Shown here one piece after another: positions 12,564 to 18,811 of a stretch of DNA of 44,383 nucleotides. Under the pieces are notes generated by a model. The model did no database searches. It was given only the letters and a program-made list of their open reading frames with translations, and was not told where the DNA came from. The position numbers and the translations under genes are program-made. Source of the DNA: a virus. Where the stretch lies: IMG/VR virus record IMGVR_UViG_3300048591_000205, positions 1 through 44,383 of that record. One strand, written 5' to 3'. Within the stretch, counting starts at the first letter, position 1. Each line of letters begins with the position of its first letter.

Positions 12564-12878
12564 ATGAGCATGAACGAGCTTGCAGCAGAGATCAACGAAA
12601 TTAATCGCGCGAACGGCTGGAAGGTGCTGGAGCCTGAGCAGTGGGCGGACACCTACAAGATACCAGGCATTTTGGCGTTGATTCACAACGAAGTGTCCGA
12701 AGCCCTCGAAGCGTTCCGGCACGACGACAAAACGAACTTCGAGGAAGAACTGGCGGACACGCTGATTCGCGTGCTGGACTGCGCTGGAGGACTCGGCCTC
12801 GACATCGACGCGGCGGTGCGCGCCAAGATGGAAAAGAACAAAGGGCGCGGACACAGGCATGGCGGGAAACGGGTGTGA
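12564..12878 (+). CDS. Cassette ORF: MazG-like NTP pyrophosphohydrolase
   Basis: 104 aa, ATG 12564 after AAGGAGACAATGGC. The acidic metal-binding helices are visible: NEVSEALEAFR (ExxE) and EEELADTLIRVLD (ExxD), the core of all-alpha MazG/dUTPase-like enzymes that hydrolyse nucleoside triphosphates. Basic C-terminus (KGRGHRHGGKRV). Phage MazG proteins can lower alarmone or non-canonical nucleotide pools. It is carried as a mobile cassette here. Confidence 0.8.
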   Translation: MSMNELAAEINEINRANGWKVLEPEQWADTYKIPGILALIHNEVSEALEAFRHDDKTNFEEELADTLIRVLDCAGGLGLDIDAAVRAKMEKNKGRGHRHGGKRV

Positions 12879-12880
12879 CG

Positions 12881-12943
12881 CCGAACGCTGGCGTAACCGG
12901 CGCGTAGCGAAGCGGAGCGTCCGCGTTGACGCAAATGTTAGGC
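12881..12943 (+). other. attC site P6
   Basis: R'' GCCGAAC 12881-12887; R' GTTAGGC 12937-12943, a perfect GTTRRRY. Arms GCGT-AAC-CGG-CGC versus GCGTCAACGCGGACGC show three extrahelical bases on the same strand. Confidence 0.92.
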
Positions 12944-12955
12944 ATGGAGACCAAA

Positions 12956-13183
12956 ATGGAACTGTACGAAGTAGTAATGAAACTGGTTGGCCCGGTGAAG
13001 CCGGTTGGCGAAACGCGGGAGGACGAGCGGCGACTAGCGAACATGAAAGTTCTGACGGAGCTTGCGGATCGGCTGTTGTTTGAAATTGACGCGGTATCGC
13101 ACAACGCCGACCGCATCCAGGCTTCCATGAAGGCGATTGGCGTACATGCCAGAGATTTCATGACGGGGGTGAAAGATGCCTAA
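12956..13183 (+). CDS. Cassette ORF: hypothetical helical protein, 75 aa
   Basis: Start at ATG 12956 (GGAG at 12946); an ATG at 12944 abuts R' of attC P6. All-helical: MELYEVVMKLVGPVKPVGE then KVLTELADRLLFEIDAVSHNADRIQ. The stop falls inside attC P7. Resembles small helical phage/cassette proteins of unknown role. Confidence 0.65.
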   Translation: MELYEVVMKLVGPVKPVGETREDERRLANMKVLTELADRLLFEIDAVSHNADRIQASMKAIGVHARDFMTGVKDA

Positions 13184-13240
13184 CGGTGAAGTTAAGGCCG
13201 CGCCGCTTCGCGGCGTCGAGCCTTGAACGCAATGTTATGC
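13178..13240 (+). other. attC site P7
   Basis: R'' GCCTAAC 13178-13184 (exact RYYYAAC), R' GTTATGC 13234-13240. GTT-AAGGC-CG versus GTTCAAGGCTCG gives extrahelical bases; the centre GCCGCTTCGCGGC is a classic attC tip. Confidence 0.95.
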
Positions 13241-13253
13241 CACAGGAGGAAGT

Positions 13254-13481
13254 ATGCACGACAAGAACGGCATTGAAATTAAAGCAGGCGACACCCTGTT
13301 TAACCCGCATGACCGGGATATGTATCACACGGTTTTGCAAGATGGCGATGGGGTTTTGTATCTTGGTGATTTCGATTCGCCACTGAAACGGTACGGGCCT
13401 GAAACATGGTGGGAGATTGTTGAGCAAGAAGTGATCCACGGCACTCGCGCTGCGTTGGCGTCATTGTGGCATAACGTGTAG
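13254..13481 (+). CDS. Cassette ORF: SH3-like small protein, 75 aa
   Basis: ATG 13254 with AGGAGG. DKNGIEIKAGDTLFNPHDRD and HTVLQDGDGVLYLGDF look like a small beta-barrel (KOW/YopX-like) domain common in phage accessory proteins. The stop overlaps attC P8. No defined function. Confidence 0.65.
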   Translation: MHDKNGIEIKAGDTLFNPHDRDMYHTVLQDGDGVLYLGDFDSPLKRYGPETWWEIVEQEVIHGTRAALASLWHNV

Positions 13482-13555
13482 GTGACCGGCGCTGCGCGGC
13501 CTTATCGCGCAGCGTCCAGAGAGCGAAGCGAACGGGGTCGACCGTAGGGTTAGCC
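13469..13555 (+). other. attC site P8
   Basis: R'' GCATAAC 13469-13475; R' GTTAGCC 13549-13555. GGT-GACC pairs with GGTCGACC (one extra base), and GCGCTGCGCG pairs with CGCGCAGCG in a longer variable stem. Confidence 0.8.
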
Positions 13556-13575
13556 CGCATAGACAGGAGAAAGCG

Positions 13576-13803
13576 ATGGGTTTTTCTTGGATCGAGGCGG
13601 CGATAGTGGCCGCGATAGTTCTGATTCTCGTGGCGGTCGGATGGGGCGCATACAGCGAGAGCCAGCGACCGACGATAGAGATAAAGAAGGACGATTGGGA
13701 GTGCGTGAAGTCGGAGCAGCGAACGCACTTGCAGCCGATGGGCAAAGTGCTGATGCCGATGATAACGACAGTTTGCGTGGAGTACAGGCGCCATGCGGGC
13801 TAA
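13576..13803 (+). CDS. Cassette ORF: single-pass membrane protein, 75 aa
   Basis: ATG 13576 after AGGAGAAAGCG. One strong N-terminal transmembrane segment (IEAAIVAAIVLILVAVGWGAY), then a short soluble tail with two Cys. The stop lies in attC P9. Membrane cassettes are frequent in integrons; role unknown (superinfection or host membrane function possible). Confidence 0.7.
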   Translation: MGFSWIEAAIVAAIVLILVAVGWGAYSESQRPTIEIKKDDWECVKSEQRTHLQPMGKVLMPMITTVCVEYRRHAG

Positions 13804-13860
13804 CGACCAAGTTCAGCGGGACGCCGCTTGCGGCGGCTCCGCTGGAACGGAAGGTTAGAA
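13798..13860 (+). other. attC site P9
   Basis: R'' GGCTAAC 13798-13804; R' GTTAGAA 13854-13860. GTTC-AGCGG pairs with CCGCTGGAAC leaving one extrahelical base; the tip GCCGCTTGCGGC closes the hairpin. Confidence 0.9.
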
Positions 13861-13876
13861 CTCTTTGGAGAAGATA

Positions 13877-14080
13877 ATGAGCCAAGAAAGCATTTATGTT
13901 GTTTGGAATCCAGCAGGACACGCACCGACCGTGCGCTACCCGAGCGTTGAACAGGCAAGAGAAGAAGCAAGGCGATTGGCACTGGCGAATCCTCACGCAG
14001 AGTTTTTTGTGCTGCGGGCGGTGGAATCAGTGCAGTACCGGACTGACCCATACGTCTGCAAGAGCTACTGCCGGTCATGA
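13877..14080 (+). CDS. Cassette ORF: hypothetical protein, 67 aa
   Basis: ATG 13877 with GGAG seven bases upstream. YVVWNPAGHAPTVRYPSVEQAREEARRLALANP and AEFFVLRAVESVQYR form a beta-alpha-beta fold seen in many small phage and plasmid proteins. No named family. Confidence 0.7.
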   Translation: MSQESIYVVWNPAGHAPTVRYPSVEQAREEARRLALANPHAEFFVLRAVESVQYRTDPYVCKSYCRS

Positions 14081-14081
14081 G

Positions 14082-14202
14082 TTCTAACGCCAAGGTAAGC
14101 GGCGTGCCGCCACAGGACTAAAAGGGAGAGGTGAAGATGGAGCAACTACAAGCGTTTGACGGAGGTACATGCGGCACGTCCGACTTGACTGGCGTGTTAG
14201 GT
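14082..14202 (+). other. attC site P10, long loop with ORF start
   Basis: R'' TTCTAAC 14082-14088; R' GTTAGGT 14196-14202, a perfect GTTRRRY. Left arm GCGGCGTGCCGC pairs with right arm GCGGCACGTCCG. The loop of about 60 nt carries GGGAGAGG and the ATG of the methyltransferase ORF. Confidence 0.75.
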
Positions 14203-14646
14203 GACGGGGGCAAGTGCCACACCATGCGGGTGATGTCCAGCAGCGAGGATATGACTTGGGCGACCCCGCAGGAGTGGTTTGAGTACCTGAATTTGGAATT
14301 CGGCTTCACGCTCGATCCGTGCTGCTGGCCAGACACGGCGAAGTGTAAGAAGTATTACACCCCGGACACGGACGGCCTTGCTCAAAGCTGGGCAGATGAA
14401 CGGGTGTTTATGAACCCGCCATATGGCCGCGAGATAGGCAAGTGGATGAAGAAGGCTTATGAAGAAGCCCGCGACAACGGAGCACTGGTGGTTTGCTTTG
14501 TACCGGCGCGAGTGGATACAAACTGGTGGCACAGCTATGCGGCGAAGGCGACCGAAGTGCGCTTCCCTAAGGGCCGCGTTAAAAACCCTACCGGGATTGC
14601 GTGGCCGTTCCCGGTTGCGGTTGTTGTGTTCAGGCCGCGAGGATGA
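14137..14646 (+). CDS. Cassette ORF: Dam-type N6-adenine DNA methyltransferase
   Basis: 169 aa. TWATPQEWFEYLNLEFGFTLDPCC and RVFMNPPYGREIGKWMKKA give the family's TPxxxF...DPC and catalytic NPPY motifs of phage Dam-like (PF05869-type) enzymes. ATG 14137 lies in the attC P10 loop, adding about 30 residues; family members usually begin near the internal ATG 14224 or 14233. Protects phage DNA from restriction or alters host methylation. Confidence 0.88.
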   Translation: MEQLQAFDGGTCGTSDLTGVLGDGGKCHTMRVMSSSEDMTWATPQEWFEYLNLEFGFTLDPCCWPDTAKCKKYYTPDTDGLAQSWADERVFMNPPYGREIGKWMKKAYEEARDNGALVVCFVPARVDTNWWHSYAAKATEVRFPKGRVKNPTGIAWPFPVAVVVFRPRG

Positions 14647-14650
14647 AGTC

Positions 14651-14707
14651 ATCTAACGTCTGAATTCAGCGGCGCCGCAAGGCGTCCGCTGGAATGAAAA
14701 GTTAGCC
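14651..14707 (+). other. attC site P11
   Basis: R'' ATCTAAC 14651-14657 (exact RYYYAAC); R' GTTAGCC 14701-14707. ATTC-AGCGG pairs with CCGCTGGAAT with one extra base; the tip is GCGCCGCAAGGCG. Confidence 0.95.
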
Positions 14708-14728
14708 TTAACAACTACGGAGACGAAC

Positions 14729-15106
14729 ATGAACTTAAACGAATACCTGATGAGCCAGCGTGACGAAAACGATCCGAATGTGCGAGACGACTACTTGTTT
14801 CCGCTGGCGAAGCGGATCGAATGCGAGGACGGGTTTTCGCTTTCTGTCCAAGCATCGCACGGCGCGTACTGCTCGCCACGGAAGAACCTGGGGCCGTGGT
14901 TTCAAGTGGAAGTCGGGTTCCCGTCCGACGTTCCGACCGAGATCATGCACTACGCCGAGCAACCGGAGAAGCCGACCGAAACGGTTTATGGCTACGTACC
15001 GATTGAGTTGGTTGAAGAACTGATCGCGGCGCACGGCGGGATGAAGGCTAACGCTGTAGCTCACCGGGAGGCCGCTTGCGGCCGATCCGGTGGAGCGGAA
15101 TGTTAG
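14729..15106 (+). CDS. Cassette ORF reading through its attC, 125 aa
   Basis: ATG 14729 after GGAGACGAAC. FPLAKRIECEDGFSLSVQASHGAYCSPR followed by WFQVEVGFPSDVP is a beta-rich domain found in small phage proteins of unknown function. The last residues (AHREAACGRSGGAEC) are encoded by attC P12. Confidence 0.65.
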   Translation: MNLNEYLMSQRDENDPNVRDDYLFPLAKRIECEDGFSLSVQASHGAYCSPRKNLGPWFQVEVGFPSDVPTEIMHYAEQPEKPTETVYGYVPIELVEELIAAHGGMKANAVAHREAACGRSGGAEC

Positions 15107-15108
15107 AA
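15046..15108 (+). other. attC site P12
   Basis: R'' GGCTAAC 15046-15052; R' GTTAGAA 15102-15108. GCTC-ACCGG pairs with CCGGTGGAGC with one extrahelical base; tip GGCCGCTTGCGGCC. Confidence 0.92.
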
Positions 15109-15125
15109 GGCACTGGAGGAATGAA

Positions 15126-15359
15126 ATGACAGCACACAAGGCTTCAATCCGCGTAGCACGGTCACAGAGGATGATTGCGGAGCTTGGGCATACCGATATT
15201 CTTGATGCGCTTGCCCACGCCGATGAGATGCGAACCGCGCTGCGGGTGATCCATACATGGGCAGGCGTGCCTGGGGCGCTTGATGCGCGGCACGTTCGGG
15301 AATTAACGGCGAAGGCGCTGCACATGCCTTCTAACGCAAAGCTAAACGGCGGGCCGTAG
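15126..15359 (+). CDS. Cassette ORF: hypothetical helical protein, 77 aa
   Basis: ATG 15126 with GGAGGA; a nearer ATG at 15121 stops at once. Helical and Ala-rich (HTDILDALAHADEMRTALRVIH). The end (SNAKLNGGP) is read from attC P13. No family recognised. Confidence 0.65.
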   Translation: MTAHKASIRVARSQRMIAELGHTDILDALAHADEMRTALRVIHTWAGVPGALDARHVRELTAKALHMPSNAKLNGGP

Positions 15360-15387
15360 GCCAGTCCGTTTGAGCGACCTGTTGTGC
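15329..15387 (+). other. attC site P13
   Basis: R'' TTCTAAC 15329-15335; R' GTTGTGC 15381-15387. AGCT-AAACGG pairs with CCGTTTGAGCG leaving one extra base; tip CGGGCCGTAGGCC. Confidence 0.85.
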
Positions 15388-15416
15388 CCCTGTTTCCGAA
15401 GCGAAAGGACAGACGA

Positions 15417-16280
15417 ATGAACAGACCCCTTGTGATCTACCACGGCAACTGTGCAGACGGCTTCAGCGCCGCGTGGTGCTTCTGGCGCAAGTACGGCACC
15501 AACGCCGACTACGTGGCTGGCGTGTACCAGCAAGACCCGCCCTACGTGGCCGGGCGCGATGTGTACTTGGTGGACTTCAGTTACAAGGCGCCCGTGGTGG
15601 CCGACATGCTGCGGAAGGCTCGCAGCGTGACCCTGATTGACCACCACAAGACCGCGATTGACGATCTGCTCCCGCTGAAGTCCGACATGGCGGCGACCAA
15701 CAACAACGGCATGGGCGACAACTTCGGTTGGTTCTGCGACCTGAACCGCAGCGGCGCCACGCTGGCCTGGGACTACCTGTTCCCCGGCGAAGACCGGCCG
15801 CTGCTGCTGGGCCATGTTGAGGACCGCGACCTCTGGCGGTTCAAGCTGCCGGGCACGCGCGAGATTCAGGCGTTCGTGTTCTCGCACGAATACAGCTTCG
15901 AGTTGTGGGACAAGCTGATGAGCGCCGACCAGGTGGAACTGCTGAAGATGACCGCGGCCGGCGCCGCCATCGAGCGCAAGCACCACAAGGACGTGGCCGA
16001 GCTGGTGGCCGTGTGCAAGCGGCGCATGGTCATCGGCGCCTATGACGTGCCGGTGGCGAGCCTGCCCTACACGCTGGTGAGCGATGCCGCGCACCTGATG
16101 GCGCAGGGCGAGCCGTTCGCCGCGTGCTACTGGGACACGGCCGAAGGTCGGGTGTTCGGCCTGCGCGCCACCGACGAAGGCGTGGACGTGTCCGAGGTGG
16201 CGAAGCAGTACGGCGGCGGAGGCCACGCCAAGGCGGCCGGCTTCAAGGTCCCGCGCGGGCATGTCCTGGCGGTGGCGTGA
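15417..16280 (+). CDS. Cassette ORF: DHH-family phosphoesterase
   Basis: 287 aa, the largest cassette gene. Start ATG 15417 with AAGGA; a GTG at 15384 inside attC P13 is less likely. HGNCADGFSAAW, VDFSYKAP, TLIDHHKTA (the DHH motif) and GGGGHAKAAGF (DHHA1) are all present, so both DHH and DHHA1 domains look complete. Such enzymes cleave small RNAs, pAp or cyclic dinucleotides. Its strongly GC3-biased codons differ from neighbours, consistent with recent capture. Confidence 0.88.
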   Translation: MNRPLVIYHGNCADGFSAAWCFWRKYGTNADYVAGVYQQDPPYVAGRDVYLVDFSYKAPVVADMLRKARSVTLIDHHKTAIDDLLPLKSDMAATNNNGMGDNFGWFCDLNRSGATLAWDYLFPGEDRPLLLGHVEDRDLWRFKLPGTREIQAFVFSHEYSFELWDKLMSADQVELLKMTAAGAAIERKHHKDVAELVAVCKRRMVIGAYDVPVASLPYTLVSDAAHLMAQGEPFAACYWDTAEGRVFGLRATDEGVDVSEVAKQYGGGGHAKAAGFKVPRGHVLAVA

Positions 16281-16287
16281 GGCTGGG

Positions 16288-16354
16288 GCACAACGCCCGA
16301 CATGAGGGGCTGGACGCCGCAGGCGGACAGTCCCGCTCGATGGAGTAGTTAGAA
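16288..16354 (+). other. attC site P14
   Basis: R'' GCACAAC 16288-16294; R' GTTAGAA 16348-16354. Pairing of TGAGGGGCTG with CAGTCCCGCTCG is imperfect with extra bases; less regular than its neighbours. Confidence 0.7.
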
Positions 16355-16362
16355 GGGAGACG

Positions 16363-16737
16363 ATGATGTGTGAGACATGCGAAAACGAAGAACCGAACCT
16401 GATGGCAATCTGGGCCGCCGCCGACAAGAAGGCGAAGGACTGGCGCGAGGCCGGAGAGGAAGAACTGCTGCGGCAGATGCTCGACGCACGCGAAGGGCTG
16501 AAGTCGCTCGGATGGCGCGACGGGCAATACGCGCCGAAGGACGGCACGCGGTTTCTTTCGATTGAGTCCGGAAGCACTGGCGTTTTTCCGTGCTACTGGA
16601 TGACCAACAAGCACATGGCGGAAGGTGGCGGATTCTGGAGCGAGGCGCATGGCGATCTGTGGCCGGCGAAACCTACGCTGTGGAAACCGATGCCTTCTAA
16701 CGTCGAAGGTCAGGGGCGCGCCCATGACAACGATTGA
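16363..16737 (+). CDS. Cassette ORF: hypothetical protein with DUF551-like end, 124 aa
   Basis: ATG 16363 (or 16366) after GGGAGACG. Helical N-terminus with CETCENEE, then WRDGQYAPKDGTRFLSIE and FWSEAHGDLWPAKPTLWKPMP, the W/P pattern of small DUF551-like phage proteins (expected xPTHWMPLP). The end reads into attC P15 and overlaps the next ORF by 14 bp. Confidence 0.7.
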   Translation: MMCETCENEEPNLMAIWAAADKKAKDWREAGEEELLRQMLDAREGLKSLGWRDGQYAPKDGTRFLSIESGSTGVFPCYWMTNKHMAEGGGFWSEAHGDLWPAKPTLWKPMPSNVEGQGRAHDND

Positions 16738-16784
16738 ACAACCTGCCGAGCTTGCGGCGCGTCCCCTGCAACGCAGGGTTCGGC
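16695..16784 (+). other. attC site P15 with ORF start in its loop
   Basis: R'' TTCTAAC 16695-16701; R' GTTCGGC 16778-16784. GGT-CAGGGG-CGCGCC versus GTTGCAGGGGACGCGCC leave two extrahelical bases. The loop holds ATG 16724. Confidence 0.88.
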
Positions 16785-17197
16785 GTTTTCGCGTGAGCTT
16801 TGCCTGCAACGACCCCGACAACGGCGACTTCATCGGGCGCGCGATGGCGGCGCAGGTGGAAAGTCTTGGGCCTCATCCGTGGGACGCCGAGCTTGTGCAC
16901 GACGATTGGGGCCGGGGCTGCCGGCTGACGGTAGATTACAAGCTGATGAAGCTGCGCATTCACGGCGTGTGGTTCCCGTTCAAGGCTCGGCGCTCGTGGT
17001 TCGGGAATTGGTGCTGGGAGGCGTTCGAGTTTGAGCGAGCGACCGGAAAGCGGCTGCTGATGCTGATGCGGGAGCGCGGCCCCTGGCACTGCGAGGCCGG
17101 GGCCTCGACGTTCTTCCGGTGGTGGAAGAAGACGCCGAACGTGTTAGCTAACCGGCGCTGCGCGCCACGGACATCAAACGAAGCCACAGGAGAATGA
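16724..17197 (+). CDS. Cassette ORF: hypothetical protein, 157 aa
   Basis: ATG 16724 in the loop of attC P15, so about 20 N-terminal residues (TIEQPAELAARPLQRRV) are attC-encoded. Trp/Arg-rich body (WFPFKARRSWFGNWCWEAFEFER, FFRWWKKTP). No known family. The C-terminal tail is read from the left arm of attC P16. The stop is 3 bp before the next ATG. Confidence 0.65.
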   Translation: MTTIEQPAELAARPLQRRVRRFRVSFACNDPDNGDFIGRAMAAQVESLGPHPWDAELVHDDWGRGCRLTVDYKLMKLRIHGVWFPFKARRSWFGNWCWEAFEFERATGKRLLMLMRERGPWHCEAGASTFFRWWKKTPNVLANRRCAPRTSNEATGE

Positions 17198-17257
17198 GAA
17201 ATGACAGGCGAAAAGACGACCGATAGCGCAGCGTCCGCGTTGAGCGCCGGGTTGGGG
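17134..17257 (+). other. attC site P16, long loop with ORF start
   Basis: R'' GCCGAAC 17134-17140; R' GTTGGGG 17251-17257. GCT-AAC-CGG-CGCTGCGC versus GCTCAACGCGGACGCTGCGC leave three extrahelical bases. The loop of about 60 nt has AGGAG and ATG 17201. Confidence 0.85.
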
Positions 17258-17479
17258 GCGCTTCTGCCTTGCCCGTTTTGCGGCGGACCAGTAACCCTTG
17301 AACAAAGCACCGAACAGTACAGCCGAGAGCATGGCCAGCGCCAGTATTGGGGCGTGGTTTGCCGGAACGTGATCAATCTCGGCGGAAGTTGCTGCATTGA
17401 GCAGATACCGTCGGCGAGCAAAGAAGCGGCGGTAGCGCGCTGGAACATGAGAAACGGACAAGCCCCCAACAAGATGTAG
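17201..17479 (+). CDS. Cassette ORF: Lar-like restriction alleviation protein
   Basis: 92 aa. LLPCPFCGGPVTLEQ, GVVCRNVINLGGSC and KEAAVARWNMR follow the Lar/restriction-alleviation pattern (CPFCG...C...EAixxWN). ATG 17201 lies in attC P16, so residues 1-19 come from the attC right arm; a normal Lar begins at the LLPCPFCGG segment. Lar proteins modulate host type I restriction. Last cassette; no full attC follows. Confidence 0.75.
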   Translation: MTGEKTTDSAASALSAGLGALLPCPFCGGPVTLEQSTEQYSREHGQRQYWGVVCRNVINLGGSCCIEQIPSASKEAAVARWNMRNGQAPNKM

Positions 17480-17604
17480 GCGTCAAAAAGACAAGTAAAC
17501 GGAATATTGGACATGGCAGCCCCCGCCTTCCCCGCCAGGGGATTTGTGGAATGGTGTGCAGCTAGGTATCAGTGCGAGTTATTCGATATTCCCGGATAAC
17601 TGCC

Positions 17605-17736
17605 CTACCTCCCCGCCCACTCCCCCAGAAGGTTAGCAAGAATGCTAACGCCGAACGTGATTACTATGCAGGCGAACAGGAGCAGGTAAGCGGGGATGGC
17701 TAGGGAGCCGAATACGAATAGCCTAATGCCTCGCAT
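17605..17736 (-). CDS. Small hydrophobic membrane protein, 43 aa
   Basis: ATG 17734-17736 overlaps the end of the lysozyme gene by 14 bp. Almost the entire protein is hydrophobic (LFVFGSLAIPAYLLLFACIV). Could be a small holin or accessory lysis protein by its position; the 125 bases on its downstream side, up to the array end at 17479, contain no gene that I can support. Confidence 0.5.
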   Translation of the reverse strand: MRGIRLFVFGSLAIPAYLLLFACIVITFGVSILANLLGEWAGR

Positions 17737-18172
17737 CGTATTCGCCAGTCTCAAAAAGCTTCCGTTCCGCAGCCCTTCTTTTCACCAGCCCGGCCATTTT
17801 CTTGTAGCCAGCAAACACCCACCTGTCGAACTGCGGCCCGCACTCCCTAGCCCGCCCAGTGTTTAGTTTCTGAATAAGGGTTGAGCGGGTAAAAGCATGA
17901 TTCCCAATGTTGAAGGCCAGGGAACAGCAGGCGTCGAACTGCGCCTGGCTGATTTCCTTCTCTATGGCGTCCGTCAATGCTATTTCGACGTGCTCAACAT
18001 CGGCCATCAGCAAATCACGGGCTTGTGCCTCGGTAATGGTGCCGAATTCCTCATCGGCCCTGATCCGGTGTCCGTAACCGATGGTCATGTACCCTGCCCC
18101 GTCGTTGTATGGGGCAAGGGCGAGGCTTTCCCATTCCTTGATGAAGTCGATACCCTGCTCACTTACGCGCAT
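17723..18172 (-). CDS. Endolysin, GH24 T4-type lysozyme (soluble)
   Basis: 149 aa, ATG 18170-18172. EWESLALAPYNDGAGYMTIGYGH carries the catalytic E-8x-D-5x-T triad of GH24 muramidases. QFDACCSLAFNIG and STLIQKLNTG are the second conserved block. No signal or anchor helix, so it should need a holin. A second, membrane-anchored GH24 enzyme is encoded at 20611-21084. Confidence 0.92.
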   Translation of the reverse strand: MRVSEQGIDFIKEWESLALAPYNDGAGYMTIGYGHRIRADEEFGTITEAQARDLLMADVEHVEIALTDAIEKEISQAQFDACCSLAFNIGNHAFTRSTLIQKLNTGRARECGPQFDRWVFAGYKKMAGLVKRRAAERKLFETGEYDARH

Positions 18173-18390
18173 GATTTTCCCTTATTCTCCTTGGCCTGTC
18201 TTTCCAGTAATTCGATATGCGCCAACAGCTTCATTAACGCCTCCTGCGTGGCAACAAAGCACCCGCCCTGATCCGCGCATAGCTTGGCCTCGGCATCGGT
18301 AAGCTGGATCGTCTTGGGGTTAAGGAATTCGAAGGCGTCGGCAGTCGAGATAAGAACGAAAACGCAGAACAGCAGGGCAAATGAGCGCAT
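18163..18390 (-). CDS. Secreted small protein, 75 aa
   Basis: ATG 18388-18390 with a strong CGGAGG site. Signal peptide MRSFALLFCVFVLISTADA, then a short helical domain with two Cys (KLCADQGGCFVATQ) and a third near the end. Expected in the periplasm. Lies upstream of the lysozyme and overlaps it. Function unknown. Confidence 0.65.
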   Translation of the reverse strand: MRSFALLFCVFVLISTADAFEFLNPKTIQLTDAEAKLCADQGGCFVATQEALMKLLAHIELLERQAKENKGKSCA

Positions 18391-18414
18391 GACAACCTCC
18401 GGGTTGCTATACAA

Positions 18415-18811
18415 AACGCGGGAATGTTTAGTAACTACTAACGAACTACTAATTCATTGGTAAATTAGTAGTTAATAGGTGCCGCAGCCGGTCGCAGCAT
18501 CCGGCGTTATACGCTCCTGCTCCCTAGTCGCCCGCTTGCAATCGGGCCTCGGTTATGCGGCTAATTTTTTCAGGAAAAGTGATGTGTTATCCTGAATTAT
18601 CCTTTTCAGGATAAAACTGGATAATTGGGCGGGGCGTCCCTGTGCGACAGGGTTAGCCGTGTCTTACTTTGCCCACTAGCAGGCGCACGGTTACTGTATG
18701 GCCCCATAGGGGGGGCGGGCAGCGAGCGGCCACCCAGGGATTTCCCGGTTCTTCGACACGGTTCCCTGTTTTTACGCCCCGATTCGGTTTAGCTTTTCGC
18801 ATGAGCGCTTA
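18415..18811. other. Non-coding 400-bp region with inverted repeats
   Basis: No gene supported. It contains a perfect 11-bp inverted repeat AACTACTAATT/AATTAGTAGTT (18444-18454, 18463-18473), and two interleaved inverted repeats TTATCCTGA/TCAGGATAA (18587-18595, 18606-18614) and AATTATCC/GGATAATT (18595-18602, 18619-18626). Could be operators, a second origin or a packaging signal. Confidence 0.6.

Larger units (their letters stand above)
10642..17479 (+). mobile_element. Plus-strand integron cassette array (16 attC)
   Basis: Sixteen attC-type sites alternate with short ORFs, all in the same orientation and downstream of the rightward early promoter. Cassettes are mostly 250-600 bp with one ORF and a short ribosome site. 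No integron integrase or attI is present; the last ORF (17201-17479) is not followed by a full attC. This is a large CALIN-like cluster carried by a phage. Confidence 0.9.

Noticed and set aside
15342-16577. Open minus-strand frame of about 410 codons
   Set aside because: Antisense of the DHH cassette gene, whose motifs are unmistakable; His/Val/Ala-rich shadow in GC-rich DNA.
17630-17662. GTTAGC...GCTAAC palindrome resembling an attC core
   Set aside because: It lies inside the 43-aa membrane gene, has only a very short stem and no L boxes or extrahelical bases.
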